From Piper betle (Eukaryota > Streptophyta > Magnoliopsida > Piperales > Piperaceae): a DNA stretch of 64,000 nucleotides. Location of the stretch: contig JAURVB010013304.1 of the NCBI GenBank assembly GCA_033002965.1, forward strand, positions 62,001 to 126,000, read 5' to 3'. The position numbers and the translations under genes are program-made. The notes under the pieces were generated by a model. That model did not search any database, was not told the DNA's origin, and worked only from the letters and a program-made list of their open reading frames with translations. Of the stretch, positions 11,901 through 24,829 are shown in pieces. Numbering within the stretch: position 1 is the first letter of the stretch; each line of letters starts with the position of its first letter.

Positions 11901-14665
11901 ATTCAAAGATGAAGGCACTTCAACCAACGTACAGCTATAGAGAAATCACCGATACAAATATATAATTTCCTTTGCCCGAGATAAATTCATACTTGGAGAA
12001 CAGAGAAGTAAGTTCCTGAATGAAGAACACGCATGCGGCTCCATAATGACCTCAGGCTGCCTAACCCAAGAACTGTTTGAATCATAAACCTGAGGATTGG
12101 CTCCATTTTTTGACTGCTGGAATTCCTCAATATCTAATTTCAAGATAAAATTAAGAAGTTATAAGATGATTTTTAAGGATAAACAAGCACACATTCTAAA
12201 CATAACATGTAGTAACTTAATAGAAGTGCTCAAGAAAAAGTTCAGTACCATAATAAGATAATGTTTACATATATATCAAACTAATAAACATTGCTCCACG
12301 AGTAATTCGAAATAATACCTTTCATAATCACATGCAGCTCTGTGTGCTTCTCGTAAAAAAACACAGGGGCTTTAGAATCGACAAATATCAAGTAGGATGA
12401 CTCTTTCGTGATCTACAGCATTTGACAAGACAATTAAAATTATATTCTTCCTAGTGAATATAAATACATGAGTTGGTGCAAAAAAGACAATGGCAATTAT
12501 TTGATTATCCCGATCTTAAATCAACCTCTAAATATGTTTGTATCTTGGTTCTCAAGCTCATACTCAAAGATAAGCCTTTTTGCTTCTTAAATTTAACCAC
12601 ACAAAAATGTCCATTACCAGGTAAAATCAGGCCAAGCTATGACTTGGATGTTCATTCTTTTTCAAATTAATAGCTTAAAGGCTATCAAATTAAAAGCTTA
12701 ATCCTACATTAATCTTCACTTAAGCAGAATTAGAACTTTTTCATTTTTTCTTTAGATTACTTTGCCCATTGTAAGAAAAGCAGGAGAAGATGAAATTTTC
12801 CCGCACCTCAGTCAAGTCCTTGTAAGATAATAATATGGGAAATGTGATAAACTCTTTCATAATAGTTTGAATTATCTGAACTTCAGCAGTACCACAAAGG
12901 GGTGGTACAACTGACTGAAGGCCAAAAATATTGAGATTCGGAAATCTGCAGCAAATATGACGTTCATCAATGTATCCATTCAGTACAAAATAAAACTGAA
13001 TACAGAAGTTTGAAAAACTACCTCTGCTGAAGCAGTTTCACTTTCTCCAGAACAGTGGCATTTTCTGAAATACGAGTGTTATTCTCTCCAAGAAATGAAT
13101 CCACAACAACTATGATAATTCCATTGACATCAGACAGGGTCTTGTTAACAGTATTAAGCCAACGATGGTGCAGACCTGGGGAGACGTGAAATCAACCTAA
13201 ATCTTAATGAAGTACTCTTTTCAAGCATGTCGTACCAAGCAATCAGCATAAGGGATAACTATTAATACCAATTGTCCCACATCTCCAAATGAGATGGGTG
13301 GTGACTAACATAAATGTGGGTTTCACGAAAGTGGCTAGTCATTTTTGAGTGAAGTCCATAGAGCCATTTTCACATAGTATCATATTAACATCAATCGTTG
13401 CACATATTTATATGAGATGGGTAGTGACTAATATAAATGTGGGTGCCTTGGTTCTTTAAAGTGGCTAGTCATTTTAGAGTAAAACCCATAGACTCATTTT
13501 TACATGGTATCAGAACCAACCCACCTAGGGGCTCCCTATGTGTCATGTTTCATTAACATCCACATGTCGATTATTTGTGGTGCGGACGTAATGTACACGG
13601 CCCATCTATACGGTTCACGTGCTAAGTCTAATCTTACATGTACGGGGGTGTATTAACACTAATTGTCCCCCATCTTTATGTGAGATGGGTGGTGACTAAT
13701 ATAAATGTGAGTTCTTAGGTTTTCTAAAGTGGCTAGACATTTTCAAGTAAACCTCATGGGCCCATTTTTTCAATAACCACATGACTTAACATAAAGTTTT
13801 CTATTAGCAATAGCTTTGATTTCAACTTTAAATTTGATGAAGCCAAATAAAATAGACCGCTGTTGGAGAGAAATGTAATGAGTGATAATGTGCTTCAGGT
13901 GTTAAGTCCAAATGATGAACTGATTGAGGTGTAAAGCTTGCCAATCAGACTCAATTTGCTAATCCGCGATTATGTACATATGATTTTCAAATCATTCATT
14001 TAGGATTATAAGTAGCATCAAAGAAGAAAAGAGGAACACAGTTTCCATCATTACTTTGACCGATAAAAAGTTCAGCTGGCTGGTAATCTATTCATAAAAC
14101 ACAAGCATGCAACTTACCTTCGGGCTCCTTGAGTGCCGACAGGAAAAATTGTCGGAAATCAAGCTGTGCAATTGATTCTTTTTCCGTATGGTGTGCCATC
14201 GTTGAGCACCTGTGTAGTAGCTGTTGTTGTTTGTAAAAACTAAAACAATTCTCAACTAAGATCATATCACAATGCAGTTAAGCACTAACAAAAAACCCTA
14301 AAGGACTACAATCAAAGAATTAACCCAAACACTTCCATGATGCACATTAACACAAACACCAACCCTCAAACGACAGTGAGCTGCGTCAACAACTTACCAG
14401 CGAACAAGAGAGCCCCTCCCTATCATATTTCCATGCATTTTCTCGAACGCGCCATGACCACAGCTCAAAATCTCTCTTCGATGCAGCAACGCTCCTAGCA
14501 AGCAATCCAAGATTTCATATGCGTACAAAAACACTCATAACAACAAGAAGGGATAAAAAAAGAGACCAAGCAAGCTAAGTGGTAGAAGATAAAGAGAGTA
14601 CCAGGTTCCAGTAGCAGAGGAACAAGCCTGCAAAAACGTCTGACCCTGCGGATTCGCACCGCCAT
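8977..14665 (-). CDS. NHL-repeat protein with thioredoxin-like N-terminal region (EMB1974-like), predicted organellar
   Basis: Sixteen coding exons join with no phase conflict: 14665-14602, 14494-14398, 14209-14118, 13175-13022, 12945-12807, 12412-12319, 12133-11993, 11693-11596, 11376-11263, 11145-10925, 10839-10784, 10695-10510, 10367-10244, 9874-9733, 9656-9495, 9270-8977. They give 725 residues. The start MAVRIRRVRRFCRLVPLLL is Arg-rich and lacks acidic residues, like a mitochondrial presequence. A thioredoxin-fold-like region follows (NGIIIVVVDSFLGENN, then FPILLSYKDL). NHL-type beta-propeller motifs come next (RLFISDTNHHRIII, CLYFVDAENHAIRKA), then a long C-terminal region. The domain order matches Arabidopsis EMB1974 (about 774 residues), whose loss is embryo-lethal; that is family knowledge. 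The frame stays open upstream through one spliced exon to an ATG at 15060, so a longer N-terminus is possible. Confidence 0.85.
13262..13770 (+). mobile_element. TRIM-like mini LTR retroelement with three terminal-repeat copies
   Basis: Three related repeats of about 115-125 bp lie at 13262-13372, 13384-13500 and 13651-13768. Each carries gagatgggtggtgacta or a close variant, taaatgtg and gtggctag. Directly after the second copy is tggtatcagaacca (13505-13518), the initiator-Met tRNA primer-binding site used by plant LTR elements. A mutated version follows the first copy (agtatcat near 13376). A purine-rich tract, tacgggggtg, precedes the third copy. The internal region is only about 150 bp and non-coding. 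It sits inside an intron of the NHL gene, antisense to it. The extra copy suggests unequal recombination. Confidence 0.75.
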
Positions 14666-14827
14666 TGATAAGAAAGAAGGTGTCGTTTTGAGCACAAACT
14701 TTTTTCTGCAAACAAGAATCTAAGTTCGCAACTTTTATCAAGGATTTCGCCAAGTTCTAGCTCTTAGTCGCAACTGTTGTTGAGAAGAATCGTAAGAAAG
14801 GAAAGAATGAGGAAATAGATGATTTAC

Positions 14828-15060
14828 CGGCGAGCGACGATGCGTACGGCGCCGCTCCGACGACGGCGACGGCGGCGGAGACGACGGTAACTCGAGCATG
14901 ATGAATCAGGCGTCAATCGGACGTGGTTATATGATTGCAAGATGTATGATCCGGACGAAAGTCCGAATGACCGAGCCGAAACGGCACATAAAGCTATCCT
15001 GGATGATTTTGTGCTTCTAATCCATTCTGATAAAAATAAGTAATCTTCACTTGAAGCCAT
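14828..15060 (-). other. Leader exon or N-terminal extension of the NHL gene
   Basis: An ATG at 15060 (MASSEDYLFLSEW) opens a frame that ends at a canonical donor at 14828. It joins the acceptor at 14705 in the same frame as the presumed start at 14665, adding 91 codons. It includes a seven-Arg run encoded by CGN repeats. Since the internal MAVRIRR start looks like a normal targeting peptide, I read this as a 5' untranslated exon that happens to be open. A real alternative N-terminus cannot be excluded. Confidence 0.4.
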
Positions 15061-15720
15061 ATATTTAAAAAAATTTATTTTTTAACGACAAATCTGGAAA
15101 CAAAAAATTTCAAAGGAGAGCAAATAATTTTAAACTCGATTAGATAAATAAATACAAAAAAATTAAAGTGAGTTATGCCTTGGTATATTTTATATATACA
15201 AGTTATATTCCTAATTTAAATATTTTTAATAAGTCTTACAAATAATATTTATATATATTAGAAGTAGAGTGCACAAGTACGAGGTCAATACAATTTTATT
15301 TTATTTTTGACACCATTATGAATAATTTTTAGATTTTTGAAAAAATATATTAGTTAATAAATATTTTGAAATCAATTTTTATTATAATTATTTTGATAAT
15401 TAAGATGAATGAGTTAAAAAATTAAATTTAATTTAAATTTTATAATTAATTTTTATTATTTATTATATATTTATCTATACATATTTTAAATAGTAGGATT
15501 CATTAAATTACTCTAAATAAAAAATATAATTCGTATATATACGCTGTAATTTATGTATATAAGGCACTTGTTTAAAAATTATAACTCTTAGTGTATGTTG
15601 ACAGAGAAGAATGTTTGTTGGATGAACTTAATATATATTTTTGGAAAGAATGATTTAAAATTTTTAGTATATATAAATTATAAACCATATTTTTTAGTTT
15701 TTAATCAATCAATATAAAAA
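15061..15720. other. AT-rich intergenic DNA
   Basis: Likely shared upstream region of two divergent genes (NHL gene to the left, membrane-protein gene to the right). No motif is distinctive enough to annotate. Confidence 0.4.
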
Positions 15721-15796
15721 GGGTTATTTTGAGATGTGCTGCACCCGCAACAAACATTATAAATTATTTTGAGATGTGCTGCACCCGCAAAATAAA

Positions 15797-15874
15797 AATA
15801 TCTCTTCTCGTGGATTACTGTACCATCTTGCCCTGCTTTGCAGCCTCAAGGGCTGTTCCACGAGAAGAGATATT
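15797..15874. repeat. Perfect 18-bp inverted repeat and duplicated 20-mer
   Basis: aaatatctcttctcgtgg at 15797-15814 is the exact reverse complement of 15857-15874, with a 42-bp loop, giving a strong stem in RNA. Just before it gagatgtgctgcacccgcaa occurs twice, 40 bp apart (15731 and 15771). It lies upstream of the first supported coding exon of the next gene and may be in its leader. Confidence 0.8.
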
Positions 15875-16181
15875 TCTTGATTCCAAATGCCTCAAATGTC
15901 CTACTTTGCAGGTATGTCTTTGGATGACAATCTCATTTTACACTTTCAGTTTTGAAATCTGATTGCTGAGAAAATTAGTAGACACCATCATACAATGCGT
16001 GCTTTTAATTACTTTTTCATAAATTTTCATGGTATAAATTCTGACCTAAAGGTGCTTCATTGAAGTAATTTTAGTGGATGCTTTGCAATGATGTTACTAC
16101 ATTTCTGAAAGCTTAACTTTTTGGTGACTGATATATTGGTTTACCTGTTGCGTTTGCTGATTTAATATTCCTTGACTGTAG

Positions 16182-19100
16182 GGGGAGATTCTCATCTATA
16201 TCTCTAGCAAAGTTAACTTTTAAGCTCAAAGCATATCAGCTTGGGGGTCATTATGAAACTTTAAGAAAGACTTCATGCATTAGAAAACTTCGTCGACATT
16301 GCACCTGTTTTGCAACATTGCCAAACCTTAACTATACAGAATCCTTAGATTGGGCGAAATCCATGGATGAAGTGCTGTTGGTGATTAGTGTAATCTTTGC
16401 TTATATGGCTGGAGCTGTACCTCAAAAAGGGTTTAATAATACTGAAACAAATACAAACAATGGGAGCACTTCATGTTTTAATTCATATGGTAGGTAAGAG
16501 TGAGATTTTTTTTCTTTTTTCTTTTTCAATTCCTCTAAATTCAATTGTTTTCTATACTATGCACTGTTGTATTCTGAATATATCTGTGGATGATTATTGT
16601 TAGCAATGTAAAGAGTGAAAACAAAGGAAGCTCAAAGAACATCTGGAATGAAGTTGAGGAAAAAATTCAAGACGCTTTAAACGCTGTTGAGTTTGATTAT
16701 ACTTTTGGCAAAAGAGGTGATGAAGCAGAAACCCCTGGGAGAACACATCCCTTGAGCCTGCTTGCCATTGATGAGAGCCCTAGACTACGTTTGCTTTCTA
16801 CTACTTTGAAGCAACTGAGAAAAATGGTGAGCCTCATGCTTACGATCAAATGCACTGCTTATATTCCATGTATTATTGCTTGGGAAAGACGGTAAAAATG
16901 ACTGAAAAATGGAACTTTTATGCAGTGGTTGTAAAAATAAAAAGAAAAATAAAAATAATAGAGGAAAAGGAAGATTTAGAGGCATTTAATGGATATACTT
17001 AGAAGAAATATGAGGTCATATTTCTTGGATCTACATGACCATGTCCTAACATATAAGTTGAAATTTGTGTAGTTTTAAATGATACGTGGGATCCATAATG
17101 CCTATCTCAATCATTTTGCACCTAGTGAATGGAGATGCCGAATATTTGTTGAAGTTGCCTATAATTCTATGTTTATAAATATCTCAAATAAAAATTTTGT
17201 AATGTGTGGATGCGCAACATTGTTCTTTGTGAGTTAAACTATATGTATATTGAGGTTATTCCGATTTGTGATGTTTTTTTCTTTTGATAAAGTAGAATTT
17301 CATTTGAAGAACCCCCAAAAGGACAAAGAAATACAAAGGGGAAAAAAGGTCTCTAAAGAGTCTTTACAGAGTTACATCTAAAAGTTCAAAAGGAAATTAC
17401 AATGATCAATAATTTTTTGTTATAGTTTATGACTTCTAGAGCAAGCTGTACTTAAGAAATAAGAGATATAGCCAATGAACCATGGTGCATTTTGAGATCT
17501 TCAACCGATTTGTGAAGTTTATGATCCTATTGAGGAAAAAGAAGATATTGGTATGCTTATTTGGCGCATACTTATTCCGATTTGTGTATAATCGTCTCAA
17601 ATAGTCTAAATCATATGTCACTTTCGATCTTCAATATGGTATACTTATTAGACATATTTGTTAATCGAGTTACACTTTCTGTTTTACCTCCAATCCTATA
17701 ACTGTATGCATCAGTTTGTGATTTATTGCTTTTCCTTCGTGGCATTTCTTGTTTTTGTGATGTTTGATAGTTTATCATTTCATTAGCATGTGTTCTATGT
17801 TGGCAGGTTCTCTATATTACAGAAGTACATGAAGGTGTTGACACGGATGCTAAAGTGATTGTCACATATGAAATCATACATGATTCAGTTCAGCCTATCT
17901 TCTTGGCTTGGCTTGAGGGTGAGCTTAGTCGGGTAAAGATAGTACATGATAAGGTCTGATAGTCGTTCAGCTACTATTCTTTTTGTTTCTGATAATTTGC
18001 CAGATTGAACCAATAAAATATGCTTTCCAGGGCCTTGTAAATAAATTGCTTTCAGGATTTAAAGGCTGCGATTCTATCATAGAGAACATAAGGAGCTCAG
18101 GAAAAGAAAATCTCTACGCAGATTTGATTTTTTACCTTCGATTTGGTACTTTGAGGTTAGTAATTAGTTTTTCTCTTAGATACTTTCAAGCTTTTTTTTT
18201 CTTTTGGAAATAGTGTTTCATGAATTTACTTTATTGAACCTTCTAAATTTTCTGTGCTTAACTCTTTTACACAATGGAAAACATGATACTTTGCAGTCAA
18301 TAAGTATTAACTTAGTATTGAGGTGGTTTAAATTTGTTGTAGAAAAAATGATCTGATATCTGCCGCCTTTAGGTTCTATTACCTCATCTCTCTCTTGTAT
18401 TTTATCATCTATCTGAATTGTTCGACAACTTGGAAAGACATCACCTAGGATCCAACTTGGTCTCACTTTTTGAAATATACGAGTAAATTGATTTCTCCAT
18501 ATTGGGTAAAGCCTGGTAAACTTCTTTTCACAATCGCTGACATTTTATGTGTTCAAGTCGAGACTGAATTATTTTTGTGCGTCTCTTCAATTTGATGTAT
18601 GACCCCAGTTTTTTCTTTTTTCATGAGCCAGGTCTCACTGCAAATATGACAGCAAATTAGTGAGTCAACATGGAGTTGGCATATTAGAAGATCTGGTGGT
18701 TTCTTTGGCAGATGGAATAGCTAGCATGTATTTGAAGCTCATTTCGGTTGACAGTAACATGTGTGCTGAGGTGAATAGTATTGGCTTAACATTTTGCTCC
18801 ATGACCACTAGAGCACTTCAAAGGATGAGGAATGAGGTATGCCATCTTCTGATTATTTGTGTTTAGGATTAAATATGGCTTAATAAACTGTAATTTGTTT
18901 TATTCATTAGTTGTAATTTTGTTGATTATGCAGTGAGTTTTCTTGCTATGCACCATCGACTGTTTAAGATTTGACTGGTTTTCTTCTGAAACAGTTGGTT
19001 TTCACCCCTTTCTGAGGACTTCACATCTTGCTTTTAAGTTTAATTGATAGTAGATTTCTCATTTATATGCCTTCTTTTATGTGTGAGTGATCTTTCAACA

Positions 19101-19921
19101 CCCACGAGTTTTTCCCTAAAATATTTGTACTTGAATTTTCATGCACGACTTTTCATGTGTGTTTGGATCTAATTGCTGCATTTTTTGTTTAGGTATCATT
19201 TAGCCGGTGGATGTATCAAAACATTGAATCTGTCGTGGCTATATACGAGGACCGCTTTGATCTTTTTACTCTCCAAACTAAGCTTATAACCAGCACAGAA
19301 TCCATGCAGATGAAAAGTCTTCACTGGTGGAAGAAGTTGACATTTTGGCAGCCTACAGTGACATCTCCACCATGCTCTGTGCTGATTGCCCAGATTTCCC
19401 TTCCTGTAAAAAGGACAATGGAGTTGAGAACGTTAACGGGATGGTATTTTTCCTGCATTGAGTTGAACAAGTTACAGATGCACTTCCAATGATGTTTGTG
19501 ATATGCTCTTATCTAACTAGATTTTCTGGGATCATTCTCGGTATTTTTAGCTGCACTATTAGTAATTTTTTTCAGCTGGTCTCTCTTCCGAGCTTGCATC
19601 GACCGATGCCGGTTTGTTTGTCAAATTTGTGGGACTGGAATAAATTGTAAATAGGAAAATACGTCATGTTTTTAGTTCATTGTAGCAGTATGTCTTTATA
19701 ACATTCATATTTGTACTCAGTATACTCATTCAAGCCTTTTCTTGGTTTGCAGGAGGTACTATTTTAGCTTGTTCCTTGAGTTTGCTGATATTGCAATGCC
19801 AATAGTCAGCATCATCTCCTCTAAGGTCAACAATGCTGTATCCTTCTTTCTTACATGCTTAATTGGGAGATCTTTGGGGCTTATATATACAGGTATAAGG
19901 CAAGCTTTAAGATGGAAGTGA
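16182..19921 (+). CDS. Conserved plant membrane protein, possibly plastid Ycf55/DUF3685-like
   Basis: Seven exons join in phase: 16182-16493, 16604-16826, 17807-17932, 18004-18155, 18632-18836, 19193-19443, 19753-19921. The first in-frame Met is at 16363 (418 residues). The frame is open for 60 more codons to the acceptor at 16181, and that part is basic and Ser/Thr-rich like a chloroplast transit peptide, so the true start is probably in an exon I could not join. The C-terminus is hydrophobic and ends with GRSLGLIYTGIRQALRWK. I associate that ending with cyanobacterial and plastid Ycf55/DUF3685 proteins, but only from memory. Function is unknown. The absence of frame breaks over seven exons shows a maintained gene. 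Confidence 0.65.
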
Positions 19922-20429
19922 GAAAATTTTCCTATGCTGGCCAAATGGTAAGTGCCATGTGATGTTTCTTTTGATGATTGTTATGATTTCCGCCCCCCAT
20001 TCATCATAGGCAAGGACAAAATTCATCATTTTTATCACTGTTGAAAGAGCAATTCTTGGCCTTCAAACGATACAAGTGCTTGTGTTTTTTGTGCACTGTA
20101 TTGCTATCAACGGCTTCATTGTAGCAACTTACCTTTTCCGAAAAAGTGGATTGCAGTGGTTGCTGCATGTGTTCATGGATAGCTTCTACCGCCTTAAGTT
20201 GTGATTTAGCTGCTGAACACAAATTTTCGTAATTGGTATCTTCTGCTGGTCTGATGAAAATAAATCGACGGGCTAGGCATCCAATTTAAAGTAAATATCT
20301 TTCCGAATCAAGATCTCATATATGAAAAGATCGACCTCAAAATAGCACCATTAAACTACGCATGAAAAGATGGACATAAATTGTTTTACATCAACTCAAC
20401 TGTCGCAAAAATGATTTACTCGATATATA

Positions 20430-21665
<1,236 letters not shown>

Positions 21666-22376
21666 GATACCAGGGTACCTGGATGCCTGGACAGCCTTTT
21701 TGTTTAGGAGAGGTTTATCTAGGTTTTTAAATAAGCCTCAAAATCTTAAACTTAATCCGATGAAAATTTATGATTTAATCAAATTGGACCTACAGGGGCA
21801 ATCGGATAATTTAAAATCCCTAAAATGCATATAAATGAGATACAATGAAAATCTTAAATTGATATTAAATGTCATAATGTCCTAAATTTAAGCTTAAAAC
21901 CCTAACTAACCCTTTAAAAAAATTTGTATATCTCGCGTATACGCTCTGTTATAATATAACTAAAGCTATTATTTACATGATGGTTATATTCAACTTCAAT
22001 AACGTATTCATACAACTATGTGGCTTCATATTCATAGTTTAAAAACTGGCCTAGTTAAAACTTACTCAAACTAATTTGAGATTGACCTGAACCAAGCAAA
22101 ATTATTAGTAGATAAAATCCTAACTCAAAGTTAAAATTTTTCATTATTAGTGAAAGGAAGAAAAGGATTATTTTTAGTCTGTAGCGAATAATTATATTGG
22201 TTATTATACATATATACGTACAAAATGCCGTTATTAAGACGTTCCCTGACAACGATTGTAATACAAAAATGCCAACCTTGGCTTTTTGCAAATGGGATGA
22301 CATTGAATGTCACAAAAAAGTCAGTGTCTAAGAGGGAAAGAAGAAAAAAAGTCGATGTTTGCTTTGGATGATGGTA

Positions 22377-22455
<79 letters not shown>

Positions 22456-24475
22456 AGATGGTGTCCAACCAAAAATAAAAACACTAGTTAGTGCTATTAC
22501 AATATTTGTATCAAACTTATATTTTTGCGGGACATAACATGGTTGATAATAGTAACTTTTTGGCAATTCATAGTCTCGTAACATTTTGTATCAGACCCAC
22601 TCAAAAGCTGTCACAAGAGAGGTTGAAGCCCATTTAACGAATCGTAGTTTAGCTTACAAACTACGAAGCCCATTTTTAGATTCGCCCGGAGTTCCGAATT
22701 TAGCTCGGCGGCTTAAGCTCGCTAATTTCTTTACTCTAACAACAATAACTTCTTTATTTTAAAAGAAAATATAAATTGTGTTTTTTTAAAGAAGAGGTCT
22801 TAAATTATGTCTCAAAAATTAAACATGCAACAAATAAAAACAAGGTTTCTTTTCGACTAAAAATATCTTTATGGCATCGGATCCTTGTATCTATCAACAT
22901 ATAATATATACATGTTTCTTTTTTACTCCTAACTCCTAAGTATCATATATATACGCGTACACTACATCGACGACTCCACTAATTAATAATATGGTGATTA
23001 GGTGCTCATTACATGGAAATACATCTCTTAATAATTAATAATATACGTCATCTATATATACATGCAGATCAGAGTCATTGGGCTATATATTTCTTCGTTA
23101 CATACATACATACATACATACAGATGACTATTTGGATGATAATTAGATAAAGGGAATTAATTGTATACGTATATATGGCCTGATCAAGCTTCATGTCGAG
23201 ATTGCGTATTTTACAAATTCAGACACTAATTAGAAAGAAAACTATCAGTTCAGTATATTGATCATTTTTTAAATATAAAAAAGGAAGGAAGCTGATCACC
23301 CATGACCAATTTCAAAACTTGGGATCTGTTTACTTTCTGATCAGCTTGCGTGCGGTTTATGATCTGCTTTTCTTTCTGCTTCTTGACCTTAGCTGCATGC
23401 TTGATTCCAACTGATCTCTATCTCCAACATTTCTTCCCATGCATGCAGCTCCTTTTTTTGACTAGTACATTTTTTTTGGTGCATTCCAAAGTCTTCATAG
23501 ATGTTTTAGCTGCATGGGCAATATAAATATAACATTTTTTTCTAGAAAGATATTTATGTGGGCGCAATATATATGGATGGGATGGTTGAATCGGATATAT
23601 ATGAATCAGCTGCCAGTCTTTGGTCCAGCTTGGTTGTCACACAACATCGATAGCGGTTATCTATCTTGGTCGTCGTCAAGGGAACTATTACATTCAAATC
23701 CGTAGTCGCAATTCATAATGTTAATTTGCCATCGAGATTTATTTTGTGTAACCGTTAACATGACATGCATTAATGGAAAATGTACGTATTTCCTCTTGCA
23801 ATTAAGCATGCATGCCCGACTACGTAATGCATGCAGCCATATATGTATGCATGCAGCTCAAGCGCAATCTGTAGTTTCCAGCATCTCACATTCATGGCTT
23901 CATTTTTCTTTTTCTTTTTATTAATCATACGGGGGGCAAATTACTTATCAACATTGGCGTCTCTAAACCAATTTCAACATATTCAAATAATATATATAGT
24001 CCAAACGGGGTGCAGTTCCATTGATTCGTCTGCCTATTGATTATATTTAGTCTAGGAATATATCGATTATACTTTTCATGGAAAGAATCAGTAACATTTT
24101 TTCAAACTAACTACATAATGTATTAATTTAATTAGTATAGTTTACCCACAAAATTTTATCCTTGAAGACTTCCATTTTAGCTTTCACATTATTAATAAAA
24201 ATGGAATAGTCATCTATATACACACACTATATATATATATATATATTTGAAATAGTAAATGTGAAAATTTTCCTTACTTTAATTATATTTCATGAAGAAA
24301 ATCTAGTCAAGTGTCTAAAATATAATGCCGTCCTTAAAATATTGAGCTAATTTAGTTAAGATGCAAGGAAAACTAGAATTGATTGAACTATTTGAACGGA
24401 GTTTTTATATGAATAAATTAAATAAGATTTAATCGGGCTTAATCAACTCCATAAGATGTTGCGGAAATAAACCAA
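21666..24475. other. AT-rich intergenic DNA with microsatellites
   Basis: No gene seen. Contains a long (TAA)n tract at about 22375-22453, a (CATA)n run near 23100 and a (TA)n run near 24225-24245. The right end is presumably upstream sequence of the PHO1-like gene. Confidence 0.6.
22375..22453. repeat. (TAA)n trinucleotide microsatellite
   Basis: About 26 uninterrupted TAA units. Poly-Tyr, poly-Leu and poly-Asn frames through it are artefacts. Confidence 0.97.
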
Positions 24476-24829
24476 ATGTTATCTGATTTAGATTATGTGG
24501 GCCGTCCTTCTGAAAACGCCGCCGGTGTGCCACTCAACCGACGAGCACGACTTTCTTCCACGTCACCCTCCTCTTTATTAGTTACACCATTTTCCATCTT
24601 TCCACGGTCAGTCTGCTCAAACGACAAACACCTCAACCAATCCCAACCGTGCAATCCCCACAAATCCCGAATCGGCGGCCACAATCCTCTCCTCCTCCAA
24701 CAACCCAAACCATGTTGGCAATTGCCACTCTCACACCTGGCAAAATCACGCCAAATCTTACAAAATACGTCCCCACAGACGACGGTATCCGATCGGAGAA
24801 GACGGCGGCGGGGGAGGCCGGCGACGGAG

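Noticed and set aside
22131..22584. Poly-Tyr, poly-Leu and poly-Asn proteins
   Set aside because: Translation of the TAA microsatellite.
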